Of a DNA stretch of 64,000 nt, positions 23,018 through 34,869 are shown in pieces; the stretch's first letter is position 1; the number at the start of each line of letters is the position of its first letter. The stretch is from positions 61,918,494 to 61,982,493 of the forward strand of contig NC_053045.1 of the NCBI RefSeq assembly GCF_003473485.1, read 5' to 3'. The position numbers and the translations under genes are program-made. Source of the stretch: Medicago truncatula (taxonomy: Eukaryota; Streptophyta; Magnoliopsida; Fabales; Fabaceae). A model generated the notes under the pieces. It was not told the DNA's origin, ran no database searches, and worked only from the letters and a program-made list of their open reading frames with translations.

Positions 23018-26000
23018 TCACTGCAGCTTGTCTTTCCATGTCAAGTAATTGTAGGAATCAAGCTTATTGTCCAAGACAGCAGAGGTTGATACCTTTTCTA
23101 CAATGACATTACCATCATGATCAATTCTATATGAGACATCAAGTCCCTCCAAAATGAGGTGATAAACTACTTCCATAGAATTTAGAGAATTTTGTTCTCT
23201 TTCGTGAACAATAGCTGTTTCCCCTAGGTGTTCATCATCTACATCAGAAGTATCACACAAAAGTTGACCCTTTTCTTTCTTCCGGATAGCATCACGAGGC
23301 CTATTCCGCTGACTCAATGATCGAATATCCCATGATAGAACCTGCATTACTAAGCTTTGGAATTCACCTGGTGATGCATAGAGTGACTTCTTTTCCTAAA
23401 ACGGTAAGGGATAATTATTACTCAAATGATTTGTATAAGAGGAACAATAAGATTGAGAATTGTTTGTAGCTATAGAAAAAGAAAAATAACCAGATGTTCA
23501 ATAACATAAACTCATTTTAAAACATGACACAACAATTGAAGTCTTCTTACAACAGGTGGGGCTGGCCAAATAGACCGAGTGATACTTACATGTACTATTG
23601 AGAACTAAATCTTCAGAGAGTTCGTTAGTCATATTTATTAGTTTTACTGAGCATATTTTAGTCATTCTCTACCTTTATTTAATGGGCTTTCCAGCATCGG
23701 AGCAACTATTCTAACTAGGAATTATATTAGTGATTTAGTATTCTTCTCATTCCTTACTCAAAAACTAATATTGGACCAGAATATTTAAAGAGCTCTGGAG
23801 CTAAAACAATAGTTTCAAATACAGTACGCTGCCGACTGAAATATAAGCAAGTGAAATCAGCACCAAATGATTAAGGTTTAACAAAAAGCAATTCAACCTA
23901 TGAAATATGTACACGGGAAGGAAGTTATACCCATGAAGAGTTCAATTACACAGTAAAGCCCAATGGGGTGCATGCATATCTTCTGGTTTACTAACGAAAG
24001 TTTCAAACAAATAATTAATCAAAACTTGATTAATTTTTAGTTCCTATAATTTAGGTTATGTTCATTTCAGTCCCTGATTTTTGAACTTTTAATTGAGACA
24101 CTTAATTTATCAATCTTTGAAATGTAACCTTCACAGTTAGCTGTTATCCAAATTTAATAGCTCAAGGCTTGCTTTGCTAATGTTCTTAATGCATCAATGA
24201 AAAAAAAGACCCTTTTGGGGGTCAGGAGAAAGATGGATATGATGCAGAAACACAATATTTCAAGCAAGACATTAACAACTTACTGCCGTTATTTGTTCAA
24301 AAAAAAAAAACTTACTGCTGTTATCCAGCAACTTTCAAGTGATGAAATGAATTCCTCCGAAAAGCTGACAGAAGCTACTGAAAGTAAGTTATCCTCCTGA
24401 AGAAATGAAAGTATTTTTTCTTAGAATGAGATAATCATTTTTTAACCTTCTACAAAGATGAGGAAGAAAAAACAATACAACTCATTCATTTCTTTGTAGA
24501 CTTTTGGTATGGGCCATATATAAAGATTCTAGAGTCAGGAAATCAGAATAATAAAGGTTCTAGGACTAGTAGCAACTAATTATGATTGGTTACTTGATTA
24601 TATTTCCTTCTTTGCATGTGGGATGATTATATTAGATATTCTGGTAAGAATTGCTTGATGTTAGCAATAATCATTGAAGAATCAAAATGATAAAATCTGT
24701 TTTTTTTTTTTTTTAAAAAAAGAAGAGCTTGCACATTCAAATATAGCTAAAAGATAATGGAGCATTACCATAAGCCAATTTGGCACTGCAGCTTCTTGGA
24801 TGCTGTCACAATATGGTAAATAAGGCTTGACATCAAGAACCGGCTGTTGATGGATGAGAATAAGAAAATAAGTCCACATAAAGCATCATGCTTTCAGATT
24901 CACAAAAAAAAACATCCAATTCATAGTTAAAGCAAATAAACAATAACCAAAAAGGCACATAATTCCAGTACATTTAGCAGAAGAAGCAGAGATTAGAAAA
25001 TGGAGACTTACAGTTCCATCAACCAGGTCCACACCAGAAAGCAAAATCATATTTCCCTGGACAGCCTCTACCTATAGTACACAGTTAAACCAAACAAAAG
25101 TTACATTGCACAGTCCGTCATTTGAATTTTGGTTGATTCTGAGACAAAAAAGTTGAAACTCAGGGATCGGTTGGAGAAGGCAACAGATATAACACGATAA
25201 AATATTCACCGATGAAATTCATAGTAGCGGGACACAACTTCTTTGTGAGGATAAGGGGTTGATTTTTCTTTGTGAGGAGACAATAGTTAGTTAGTTTACA
25301 AAACATTGGTTTATATATATTATTTCTAATTTCTAAAGGGTTGTCTCAAAACATCATAATTCTATGTTGGATGTGATTAACACATGCATTTCACAATAAA
25401 AAGTATTTGATAGTTTATCGATAACTGTATAACAATAATTTATACTAACCTGTACTTTGTGTAGGGGGAGAGAGTTTAATTAATGCATATAACTATCATA
25501 AACCTTGAAACTAAAATTACTTACTTAAAAAGTACTGGATTGCATCTTTCAGGAAATAAAATGAAACCTGTAGTTCGTAAGAAGGGTATGGAATCCTAAA
25601 TTCTACTTTAGGAATAATTGTCATAGGTCTGCAACAATCCAGCCATGCTAAGAGATAATAGCATAGCACTCTAGAGAGAATAAAAGATAAAGTGATATTT
25701 TCTGAAACATTGAAGGCATGTTTGCCTTTAAACACCTCCAAGGTTCAATTTTCCTTTCATCATGCCACAGAAGAAGGTTACTGCATCGAATAGTTGTGAC
25801 AGAGAGAAGATGGATGGCTAACTAGGGAGAGTGCATTTTAAAAATGTGTAAAATGCATTCTTCGATGCTTAGTATTGTCAATGAAACTGAAAACAGGAAC
25901 CAATGGAAGTAAGCAGGGCCTAAGTTATTTGTAGTTCGCTGATCTCAATGTTGTCGATCGCGGTTTGCGGAAAATAGCTGCTATTTGACAACACGTTGTA

Positions 26001-27033
26001 CTATATAGCAGATCATGGAACAATAGCGGTTTGTTCAAAATACTGGTAGGTCTCTAAAATGAATAATATGCACTGAAACAGAGTGATACTTATCACAAGA
26101 ACTGTACAAAAAAACTGTCCCTTCTGAGGGATATCAGACCACGAGGCCAACATGTGTCTTTACCTTTGCAACTGTGAGTCCAATGGGGCACGGACGATGT
26201 GGAGATCTCGTACCAAAAACTCCAATTTTTCCACCTTTAAGTCTAGGGACCCTCACCTATAAATCCACTGATCCGTAAGTAAAAATTACTAGTAAACAAA
26301 TATTGATATTTGAGGCAAAAAGATGATTACTTATATCGATAAAATATCAATTAACAATGGAGTCACGCGCACTCACACACCTTTGCTTTGAACCCTGATT
26401 GAGATGGATGCTTCCATAGCTTTTCAAGATTGGTATTTAAGTGAAATACATATATAATCCAGCAATGAGAATATTCCGCTAAACCCTCAAGCGATGCTGG
26501 AGGAACACGGGATGTATTGAAAACCAAACATGCTCTAGCAAGTGGTACAAGTAATGGTTGCCTTGGTGTTCCATTCCTACACTAATATAAAACAATGGTT
26601 CGTTAATCATGCATAAGACATTGCACAAATAACAATTTCACAAAGCACAGATAAATAATTAATAATCAAAGATGGATATTAATTTGACAAATTAATTAAT
26701 AATGAATAAACATTGAACCTGGTAGAGAAGCATGAGTGAATGGTGCCAATAGGAATCATGGGATAATAAGTGAGGTTTAGGTTTTCAGATTTAGGTTGAG
26801 TTAGTTGTTTTCTCAACATCTGCAAACATTCAAGTTCAAATAATTATAAATTAATTAAGGAAAAGTAAAAACATATGATATGATTAAGATTAAGAAGGAA
26901 GACAGAGACCTGTTGAGCCCTAATTCGGCCTTGTCTTTCGGAGGCGCAATTATCGGAGCAAGACTTGAGAGATAACTCCAACTCATGAATTTTGGATTTG
27001 AGAGCGTTACATTTACGGTTGAATATGTAAGCT

Positions 27034-27068
<35 letters not shown>

Positions 27069-27229
27069 AGTTGAATGGCATGAGAGTGAGTGAGAGTTTG
27101 AGGTTGAAAAATAATGAAGAAGAAGAGAAGTGTGCATAGTTAGTTACCAGAGATGGAGATGGAGATGGCGGCGGAGAGTGTTGTTAATGTAATGGTCGTC
27201 ACTGCCAACCATCTTGCTTCTGAAATCAT
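23018..27229 (-). CDS. TrmO/TsaA-family tRNA (adenine37-N6)-methyltransferase, nine exons
   Basis: TrmO methylates t6A at position 37 of tRNA(Thr) using S-adenosylmethionine; this homologue presumably does the same in a plant cell. Exons in coding order (minus strand): 27229-27148, 27031-26910, 26819-26719, 26576-26381, 26256-26164, 25071-25012, 24843-24769, 24396-24316, 23395-23018. All junctions are GT-AG and phases match, giving 395 aa. The N-terminus has a hydrophobic segment (about residues 7-26) and then a coiled-coil-like stretch (about 30-68). The TsaA domain runs from PIGTIHSCFSTR (about 90), through EYSHCWIIYVF, the RSPHRPCPIGL motif, LLSGVDLVDGTPVLD and KPYLPYCDS, to about residue 245. 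The C-terminal ~125 residues contain VLSWDIRSLSQ and resemble the extension seen in eukaryotic homologues. HRPCPIG replaces the usual HRPNPIG. Targeting by the N-terminal segment is inference. Confidence 0.92.
27027..27066. repeat. Homopolymer run in intron 1 of the TrmO-like gene
   Basis: A run of about 30 adenines on the plus strand is a T-tract on the coding strand, directly before the intron 1 acceptor (TTTGCAG). It lengthens the normal polypyrimidine tract and is likely to vary in length. Confidence 0.8.
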
Positions 27230-27833
27230 GTTACCTGCGCATCGATCTATCGCCCATCTGAAATCAAAAGACTTAAGCTTTACGAAAAATAGAAGTTACA
27301 AAATATGATTTGTTTGTTATTATTATGTATTTTTATTAAATAAATATTTATTTTTTTATTTAAAATTTTAACTGTTAAATATTTTTTTTGCTACATGTTT
27401 TGGATCCAAGTAAATAGAGCATACCCGAACTCGAAAAATAGTTAAATAATTAATTTGTTATAATTAAACAAATTAAAGAACGTAAGTTATACGAAAAATA
27501 CTTAAAAAACTTTTTATAATTAAATAAATTAAATATTTCTGATATAATTTAGTAAAAAAATTAAATAATTTAAAAGACCTAAGTGGTATGAAAAATACTT
27601 AAATGATTAATTTATTACAATTAAATAATTTAAAGAACGTAGGTGGTACGAAAAGCACTTAAAGGATCAACTTATTATAATTAAATAATTTAAAGGATCT
27701 CTCATATAATTTACTAAGAAAATAATAATAATAAGTTGTGGATGATCATAGCTAAACAATGGCGAATGACACGGCATAAATTGAAATTTTAGTATTTTAT
27801 TAAATCACAACACAATTTTTTCGGGTTAATTAA
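27230..27833. other. Upstream region of the TrmO-like gene, then a ~72-bp tandem repeat
   Basis: 27230-27300 would hold the 5' UTR and promoter of the minus-strand gene; no clear TATA box was chosen. From about 27425 to 27705 a degenerate tandem repeat of roughly 72 bp (AATTAAATAATTTAAAGAAC..., then ACGAAAAATACTTAAA) occurs in about four copies. Confidence 0.6.
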
Positions 27834-27956
27834 TTAAATGATCCCTATAAAAATATTTACAGTTTATTTTTTAGTCCTTACAAAATAAAATTACACCTTT
27901 TAATCCATGTGACATTTTCATTTAGCATTTTATAGGGACCATGTACTTAATTAACC
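27834..27956. mobile_element. Small foldback MITE
   Basis: The left end GGTTAATTAATTAAATGATCC and the right end GGACCATGTACTTAATTAACC are imperfect inverted repeats around a short AT-rich loop. The flanks have T-runs, so no TSD can be assigned. Confidence 0.65.
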
Positions 27957-28103
27957 ATTTTTTTAGATACAAGTTGTCCAAAATATAAAAATAGTGTTAT
28001 ATCCAACAAACACAAATAATTCTTTGATACAATAAAAGTATGTTATGTCTGGTACTTATTTTTAGGCTTATTTTTAGGATTAATTTATCAACTAATTATA
28101 ATG

Positions 28104-28947
28104 GAGTAAATGGTCACTTTAGTCTCTGACTCTGCACCTCGCATTCACATAGGTTCCTGACTCAGAATTAAATACAAAGAAGTCTATGACTCTGCACTTC
28201 CATTATCACTCTAGTCTCTGCCGTTAAATAATTCTGTTAAGTGTGTCACAGAGACTAAAATGAAAATAGAAAATGGTCACTTTAGTCACTAAAGCAGAAA
28301 TCAATATCCCCAACTTGAATATCAAATCCCTAAATAAAATATACACTAATATGTGACTTTTTTCTCTTGTAAAAAAATTGACTTTTTTTAAAAAAAAATA
28401 TTGTCGACTTTTTTTCTTCACATGTATTGAATATTGTATTGAAAGTTTTATGTATTTTTTTTATGCTTAACGGTAAAACTTTGTCCACAATATTAAACAA
28501 CCAATTGTGCAAAAAAAAAAAATATGCTGATATTATTAATCTCTATTTTTTTTATTTTAAATAAAAGAATGCTATATGCTGATATTATTAATCTCTATTT
28601 TTTAATTTTAAATAAAAGAACGCTATATTTTGACAAAAAAATGTTATATTAATATTGTCAGATAAGATAATAAATTATGAATTTGAGATTTTCATTTTAA
28701 GGGACTTAGGGATGGCATTTAGGGATTTGAGATTCAAGTTGGGGATATTGATTTTTGGTTCGGAGACTAAAGTGACAATTTTCTACTTTCACTTAGTCCT
28801 TGTGGCACACTTAACAGAATTATTTAACGTCAATGACTAAAGTGATAACGGAAGTGCAGAGTCAGGGGCTTCTTTGTATTTAATTCTGAGTCAGGGACCT
28901 ATGTGACAACGAGGTGCAGAGTCAGGGACTAAAGTGACCATTTGCTC
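28104..28947. mobile_element. Long-TIR Mutator-like element with 10-bp TSD
   Basis: Inverted arms of over 200 bp start GAGTAAATGGTCAC and end GTGACCATTTGCTC. They are flanked by the direct repeat AATTATAATG at 28094-28103 and 28948-28957. The interior is A/T-rich with no recognisable coding. It is a non-autonomous element by structure. Confidence 0.86.
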
Positions 28948-29056
28948 AATTATAATGTAGTAGTCCCTTCAAGCTCAAAATAGAAAAATTCACCACTTTG
29001 ATTTTGAAATACAAAGATTAGAGGCGGATCCGCCACTCATGAACTAGGGTGGAACA

Positions 29057-30506
29057 CTAAATGGAGGTCAAGTGAATCACCTTGTTAATTTTCGGATTTT
29101 ACTTGTTTTTGACCCTTTCTCATTAAAACAACCATAACTTGTGATGTTCTTACACGATCGGAGTTTGTGAACATTCGTTGGAAAGCTAACAAGCATAGCT
29201 ACGACCTCAGCGCGTCGGAATTTTTTTTAACAAAGAAATCTTTGATATTTTTGGCAAAATTTCATTAAAAAGGATCGCGATCCTCTACTTTTTTTTTTCA
29301 ACCGAATTTTGGAGGAATTGCTCAAAATCGACTTTTTTTAACGTCGAGAGGCAATGTCGAGCCCCGTAACATGCGACTAAATCATATTGAAAAAAGACTT
29401 CACGCTAAATTTTATGTAAACCAACGATTTAGTAAAAGAAATCTCATAGGATACATTTAATATCTCATAGGAAACATTTATGAAAAACTTATCTATCTCA
29501 TTTTTCGCATAATTTATTGACCAATTATTGTGTAGTTTGTGATTTTTTATGTTTCAAATGACTAATGGTTGATTTTTAGAATTTTTGAAAATTCGGGTTA
29601 AATGGAGGCCAAATGAATTACCTTGTTAATTTTCGGATTTTACTTGTTTTTGACCTTTCTCACTAAAACCGCCATAACTTGGGATGTTCTTACACAATCA
29701 GAGTTTGTGAACATTCGTTGGAAAGCTAACAAACATAGCTACGACCTCAGCGCTTCGGAAATTTTTTTAACAAAGAAATCTTGGATTTTTTGGTAAAGTT
29801 TCATTAAAAATGATTGCGATCCTCTTCCTTTTTTTTTTATTTTTCAACCGAATTTTGGAGGAATCACTCAAAATCGACTTTTTTTAACGTCGAGAGGTGA
29901 AGTCGAGCCTCGTAACATGAGACTAAATTATATTGAAAAAAGGTTTCACGCTAAATTTTATGTAAACCAACAATTTAGAAAAAGAAATCTCATAGGATAC
30001 ATTTAATATCTCATACGAAACATTTATGAAAAACTCATTTATCTCATTTTTCGCATAACTTATTGACCAATTATTGTGTAGTTTGTGATTTTGTATGTTT
30101 CACATGACTAATGGTTGATTTTAAGAACTTTGAAAATTCGGGTTAAATTGAGGCCAAATGAATTATCTTATTAATTTTCGGATTTTACTTGTTATTGACC
30201 ATTTCTCTAAACGGCCATAACTTGGGGTTTCCTTACACGATCGTAGCTTATGAACATTCGTTGAAAAGCTAACAAGCATAGCTACAACCTCGGCGCGTCG
30301 GAAAAAAATTTTAACAAACAAATATTGGATTTTTATGGAAAAATTCAATTAGAAAGGATCGCGATCCTCTACTCTTTTTCTGATTTTTCAACCGAATTTT
30401 GAAGGAATCGTTCGAAATCGACTTTTTTTTACCACCAAGAGGCAAAGTCGAGCCTCGAAAAAAGATTTCATGCTAAATTTTATGTCAACCAACGATTTAG
30501 AAAAAG

Positions 30507-30510
<4 letters not shown>
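29057..30510. repeat. Tandem repeat of ~540 bp, about 2.7 copies
   Basis: Units start near 29057, 29599 and 30143 (TAAATGGAGG...GAAT...CTTGTTAATTTTCGG). They share blocks such as GAACATTCGTTGGAAAGC, AGCATAGCTACGACCTC and TTTTCAACCGAATTTTGGAGG in the same order. The third unit is cut off by the (AT)n tract near 30508. No long open frame is present. It could be a satellite seed or tandem LTR-internal debris. Confidence 0.85.

Positions 30511-30573
<63 letters not shown>
30508..30573. repeat. (AT)n microsatellite
   Basis: An uninterrupted AT dinucleotide run of over 60 bp. A shorter AT run at about 31411-31423 borders the other side of the adjoining TIR element. Confidence 0.95.
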
Positions 30574-30576
<3 letters not shown>

Positions 30577-31410
30577 TTAGGATCCGTTGACACCAGGTGT
30601 CAACGGATTCGTTGACACCAAATATTAATCGTTGATTTCTTTTGATCCAAAGGCTTTTGTTTGTTCATTTAAAAATACCATGTAACCACTCTCATGTGAT
30701 TATCGTCCCAATTCTCTATTGCTTTCTCTGCCATTCTTATGCCATATGAATATGTGCAATTGACATGTTTATGATTACGCCCTCTTTCGTTTTCAGGATC
30801 AGAAATCAACAACAACCATGATTCACTATCTATTGTTTCTAATTTATTCATAAACTCAATTCCCACACCTATAATTTATTCATATACTCAATAGAAGAAA
30901 TTAACAACAACCATGATTCATTTTTTTTAAGGAAACCACGATTCATGATTCACTACCTAATATTTGTTACGATTGATACTGTGTAAATAAACTGAAATAC
31001 CAACCATGATTCATGATTCACTACCTAATATTTTTAATTTATTCATAAACTCAATTCCCACACCTTTAATTTCATTTTTGTTTCGATTTCATAAATTAAA
31101 CTTTGCATACATTTTATGTTTGGATTTGCTATCCATATAAGTAATTAACAAAGAGGAATGAAGATTGAAGATCGAGAACGAATTCCCACACCTTTAATTT
31201 ATTCACGACTGGATCTAGTGGAAAGAAAACAAAGCTTTTCTAATGGAGTTTTAGTAAATCTGTTAAAAAAAAATCCAGTGTGTTTGGTTAAAATAGCTAG
31301 CCACGGAACTCATTTGGAGAACTATTAATAGCCTTTGATTGATAAAAATAGAGGGCTTAGATTTGGTGTCAACGAATCCGTTGACACCTGATGTCAACGG
31401 ATCCTAACTC
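30574..31410. mobile_element. TIR element inserted in an (AT)n tract
   Basis: The left end GAGTTAGGATCCGTTGACAC... and the right end ...GTCAACGGATCCTAACTC are nearly perfect inverted repeats of about 50 bp, each with an internal GTCAACGGATtcGTTGACAC palindrome. AT repeats on both sides fit insertion within a microsatellite with a TA-type duplication. The interior has direct repeats of an ACCATGATTCATGATTCACTACC-type segment and no recognisable gene. Confidence 0.82.
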
Positions 31411-31427
31411 ATATATATATATATAGG

Positions 31428-31558
31428 TTTTGCTAAAAGACACCCTTCGTGAAGGTGTCTTTTAGCAATCAACACTTCAAGGTGTGATTATCAACTTTTT
31501 AGTTATAACTTGCTAAAAAGACACCATCATAAAAATTAGTTGGTGTCTTCTAGCAAAT
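31428..31558. repeat. Double hairpin just upstream of the first F-box gene
   Basis: TGCTAAAAGACACCCTT (31431-31447) pairs with AAGGTGTCTTTTAGCA (31452-31467) to form a tight hairpin. A second pair, TGCTAAAAAGACACCA (31511-31526) and TGGTGTCTTCTAGCA (31541-31555), repeats the same arms. It is probably a small MITE whose two ends are themselves palindromic. Confidence 0.75.
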
Positions 31559-31686
31559 GTCTATATATAAACACGGTAACATGCAACTCACGACTAGGTT
31601 AGGGTTGTTATATTTCAACTCTAATAACCCAACTGCAGTGCACCGTTCCTCGGAAAACAGGATAAAAATAAGGCCGCGCCGTTCTC

Positions 31687-32775
31687 ATGAACATATCGGA
31701 AATTCTTCCCGTCGAACTTATTACCACCGAAATACTATTACGGCCTGACGTGAATTCTCTTATGCTACTGAAGTTTGTGAGTAAGCCATGGAACACCCTC
31801 ATCTCCGATCCCATCTTCGTCAAAATGCACCTTAAACTATCTAAATCTAAAGGAAACCTACGGCTCGCACTTTTCTCGAACAAAAACCTACGTCTGCAAA
31901 TTCGCGCGGGTGGACGTGGATGTTCTTATACTGTTACTGTCGCACCCACCTCGGTGAGTCTTTTGCTGGAGAGTACGACGAGTTCTATCCCAATTGCAGA
32001 CGATCTTCAGTACCAATTCAGTTGCGTTGACTGTTGTGGGATCATTGGTTCATGCAATGGATTAATCTGCTTGCACGGTTGTTTTCATGGTTCTGGGTAT
32101 AAAAAGCACTCCTTCTGTTTTTGGAATCCTGCCACAAGGTCAAAATCTAAAACATTACTGTATGTTCCCTCGTATCTTAATCGTGTAAGGTTGGGGTTTG
32201 GGTATGATAACTCAACAGACACGTACAAGACGGTAATGTTCGGAATTACCATGGATGAAGGCCTAGGAGGAAATCGTATGAGAACTGCCGTGGTCAAAGT
32301 TTTCACTTTGGGTGATAGTATTTGGAGAGATATTCAAAGTAGTTTTCCGGTGGAATTGGCGCTCCGTAGTAGGTGGGATGACATTAAATACGATGGTGTG
32401 TATCTGAGTAACAGTATTAGCTGGTTGGTTTGCCACCGTTATAAATGTCAACAGAAGAATCTTACAACCGAACAATTTGTGATTATTTCGCTTGATTTGG
32501 AGACAGAGACATATACACAGTTGCAACTCCCTAAATTGCCATTTGATAATCCAAATATTTGTGCGTTGATGGATTGTATTTGTTTTTCTTATGATTTTAA
32601 AGAAACTCATTTTGTTATATGGCAAATGAAGGAATTTGGAGTTGAAGAGTCTTGGACTCAATTCCTTAAAATTAGTTATCAGAATCTTGGAATAAATTAT
32701 ATACTTGGTCGCAATGGTTTTCTAGTGCTTCCGGTGTGTCTTTCTGAGAATGGTGCAACACTGATTGGCAATTAA
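31687..32775 (+). CDS. F-box protein (F-box-associated domain), C-terminally truncated
   Basis: It resembles plant F-box proteins that dock substrates to SCF ubiquitin ligases. An N-terminal F-box (ILPVELITTEIL...FVSKPWNTLISDP) fills about residues 5-45. An F-box-associated domain follows, with GSCNGLICLH, FWNPATRS and GFGYDNSTDTYK motifs. The frame stops after 362 codons at ...LSENGATLIGN. The next gene of this type (47449) reads ETLILASS at the same place; here two bases are missing near 32764-32766. In the shifted frame the expected tail (QAVLYNLRDN ... WWCVARDYVESLVS) continues to a stop at 32897-32899. About 45 residues are therefore lost. The truncated protein may be non-functional. Confidence 0.85.
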   Translation: MNISEILPVELITTEILLRPDVNSLMLLKFVSKPWNTLISDPIFVKMHLKLSKSKGNLRLALFSNKNLRLQIRAGGRGCSYTVTVAPTSVSLLLESTTSSIPIADDLQYQFSCVDCCGIIGSCNGLICLHGCFHGSGYKKHSFCFWNPATRSKSKTLLYVPSYLNRVRLGFGYDNSTDTYKTVMFGITMDEGLGGNRMRTAVVKVFTLGDSIWRDIQSSFPVELALRSRWDDIKYDGVYLSNSISWLVCHRYKCQQKNLTTEQFVIISLDLETETYTQLQLPKLPFDNPNICALMDCICFSYDFKETHFVIWQMKEFGVEESWTQFLKISYQNLGINYILGRNGFLVLPVCLSENGATLIGN

Positions 32776-32899
32776 AAAAGGAAACCAAGCAGTTCTCTAT
32801 AACCTGAGAGATAACAAAGTAAAGAAAATTGAAAAAACCAATAGAATTTGGTGGTGTGTTGCTAGAGATTATGTTGAAAGCTTGGTATCAACGTGTTGA

Positions 32900-34869
32900 A
32901 AGTAAGTTCCTCTTCCAAGATTTACTTGTTTGAATTTGTGTTAATTTATATGATAGTTTTGATTTGATTGTATTGTTGAATGATTCTCTCTTTTAGTGCC
33001 AACTTCAATTCTCTCTTAGTATGCCAAGGCTGTTTGTAAGCTTAGTATGACATTCAACACCTCTTTTTCTCTATTGCTCTTCCTATCACATCAGATACTC
33101 CATTTATATCACTCTCGTGAGTGTTAAATGGATATGGGGGTACAAAAATAATTTTTCTTTAGCTTATAAGTAGCAGGGGTTAGTGAATTTTTATTTACAA
33201 TTAGATCTTGGTAGTTGGCAGCGGATGTTATAACAGCGTAGCATCCCTTAGGCACTACGTGAAACTCCTCTAAGTTGTGTTTTTTAGTAGCCGTTGTAAC
33301 ACGGCCAATAGCAAACCACATAGAAGCCAGATAGAGGTTGTAAGTGAAGTTTCTGTAAAATACCACGTATGCCCGGAATATATAGCTGTATTGTTTCCTG
33401 CATTTCGATGTAGGTTCATACCGCTATAGCGTTTTGGGGCACAGCCTCTACACTCTGCTATCTGCCATGGACTACAGAAAATTAGATCAACCTTCTCAGC
33501 CAAAAGCATGCATAGAAGTTAGAAACCAAATTCTAAGCTTGAGTGCATTTTAGTGCGCAAGAATACAAACTATTCATTACTCGTTAAAGTTCTATGGAAT
33601 GGAAGTCACATATATTCAACCTTGTATCATAGACTAGATAAAGGTATGGAGCCAGAGGACTGGGAACATCACTAAAATAGTTATTCAAAGCACCCAACTT
33701 TGTTTATTTTGGTTGAATGCACAAAACTTTGTGGGTGATTTAGAAGGCGAGAAATATAATCTTTGCAAATGGAGATGCGGACCCTCAGGAGATGGTGAAC
33801 GGGATACAAGTTCTGTAATGGATATGGGGTCTAAGTAGAATGAAGGTGTCTCATTGTTTTTTCTATGAGTGATTGTAGGATCCTTACGATTGTATGGCGA
33901 GATAATGTTGGATTTGATTTTCTGGATGGTGCAGGCATTGCTGGTAACCTGGAGGTTCAGTTTTGTTTTGGGGATTTTTTCCTTGTTTTGGCTGTTGTTT
34001 CTTGGCTTCGGCTAGTGCGGTGTTTTTGCTGCCATTAGCAGTCTGGCCAGTGCTGGGTATGCAGATTTTTGTGGTGTGCCCAAAGGGCTGGCTGTGTTCT
34101 TCGGCTCAAGCTAGCAATTTGAAAGTCCGCACTCTCTTATTTCTTATGGGCAAATATTTAACTAGCAAAACATGGTTGTGGAGTTCAAATGATTCGGTAT
34201 AATGTTGGAAGTGGGGATTGAATTGAACTCTCAACCTCCTTATAACTCCACTTCTTAACTCCTCTACCTCGGCCACCAAGCCAATTCCTTATGTCCCCTC
34301 TTTAGTTCCACTGTATAAATTATAAAAGCTTTATGCAGGGTGCTATTGCAAGACTCGTGAAAACGATGAGAATTGTTTCATCCCTTGTTTACTATGCAAT
34401 AAAGCATACCTCCTTTTTTTGAATTATGTGTTTACTGGTACATTCAGATATATACTCATATATGTTATAATGGCAGAGCTTAGTTGTTTTCTAGTTTACT
34501 ATAGGTTGTCTATTCAAATCAATTTTTTTAATATAATACATTGTTTACCTCTATTATTCCTGGCTATGATAATAACATAATTGCATGTGATTTGCAGGAT
34601 ATAATTGAACACTATCAGGAGTAAGCCATGTTTATTCCTACTCCCAAGCCCCGACTAAATGCTCAAAGGAGCTACTAGCAAAGAATTGAAGACTATATTA
34701 CCATTTTGGTTTGGATAGATTTACACTTGCTTTACCGATTTATTTATTTATTGAAAAAATTGCTTACCCATTTTTTTCTTCTATGAATTTGTAAAGATTA
34801 TGTAAAACAAACAAAGTTCTTTGTTCGGTTTAAACTAGCATGTGTTTGGTTTGGATTGCTCTTAATTTA
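32900..34869. other. 3' flank of the first F-box gene, no further gene seen
   Basis: Several short frames (33124-33509 minus, 33963-34202 plus) show no recognised domain. 33845-33905 is repeated in diverged form at 37097-37157. A weak tRNA-like pattern on the minus strand near 34200-34290 (TGGCTTGGTGGCCGAGG with GAGTTCAATTC) may be a decayed SINE. Confidence 0.4.

Noticed and set aside
28224..28512. Overlapping minus-strand frames of 60-65 codons
   Set aside because: They lie in the arms and AT-rich core of the TIR element 28104-28947; Lys/Phe-rich low-complexity translation.
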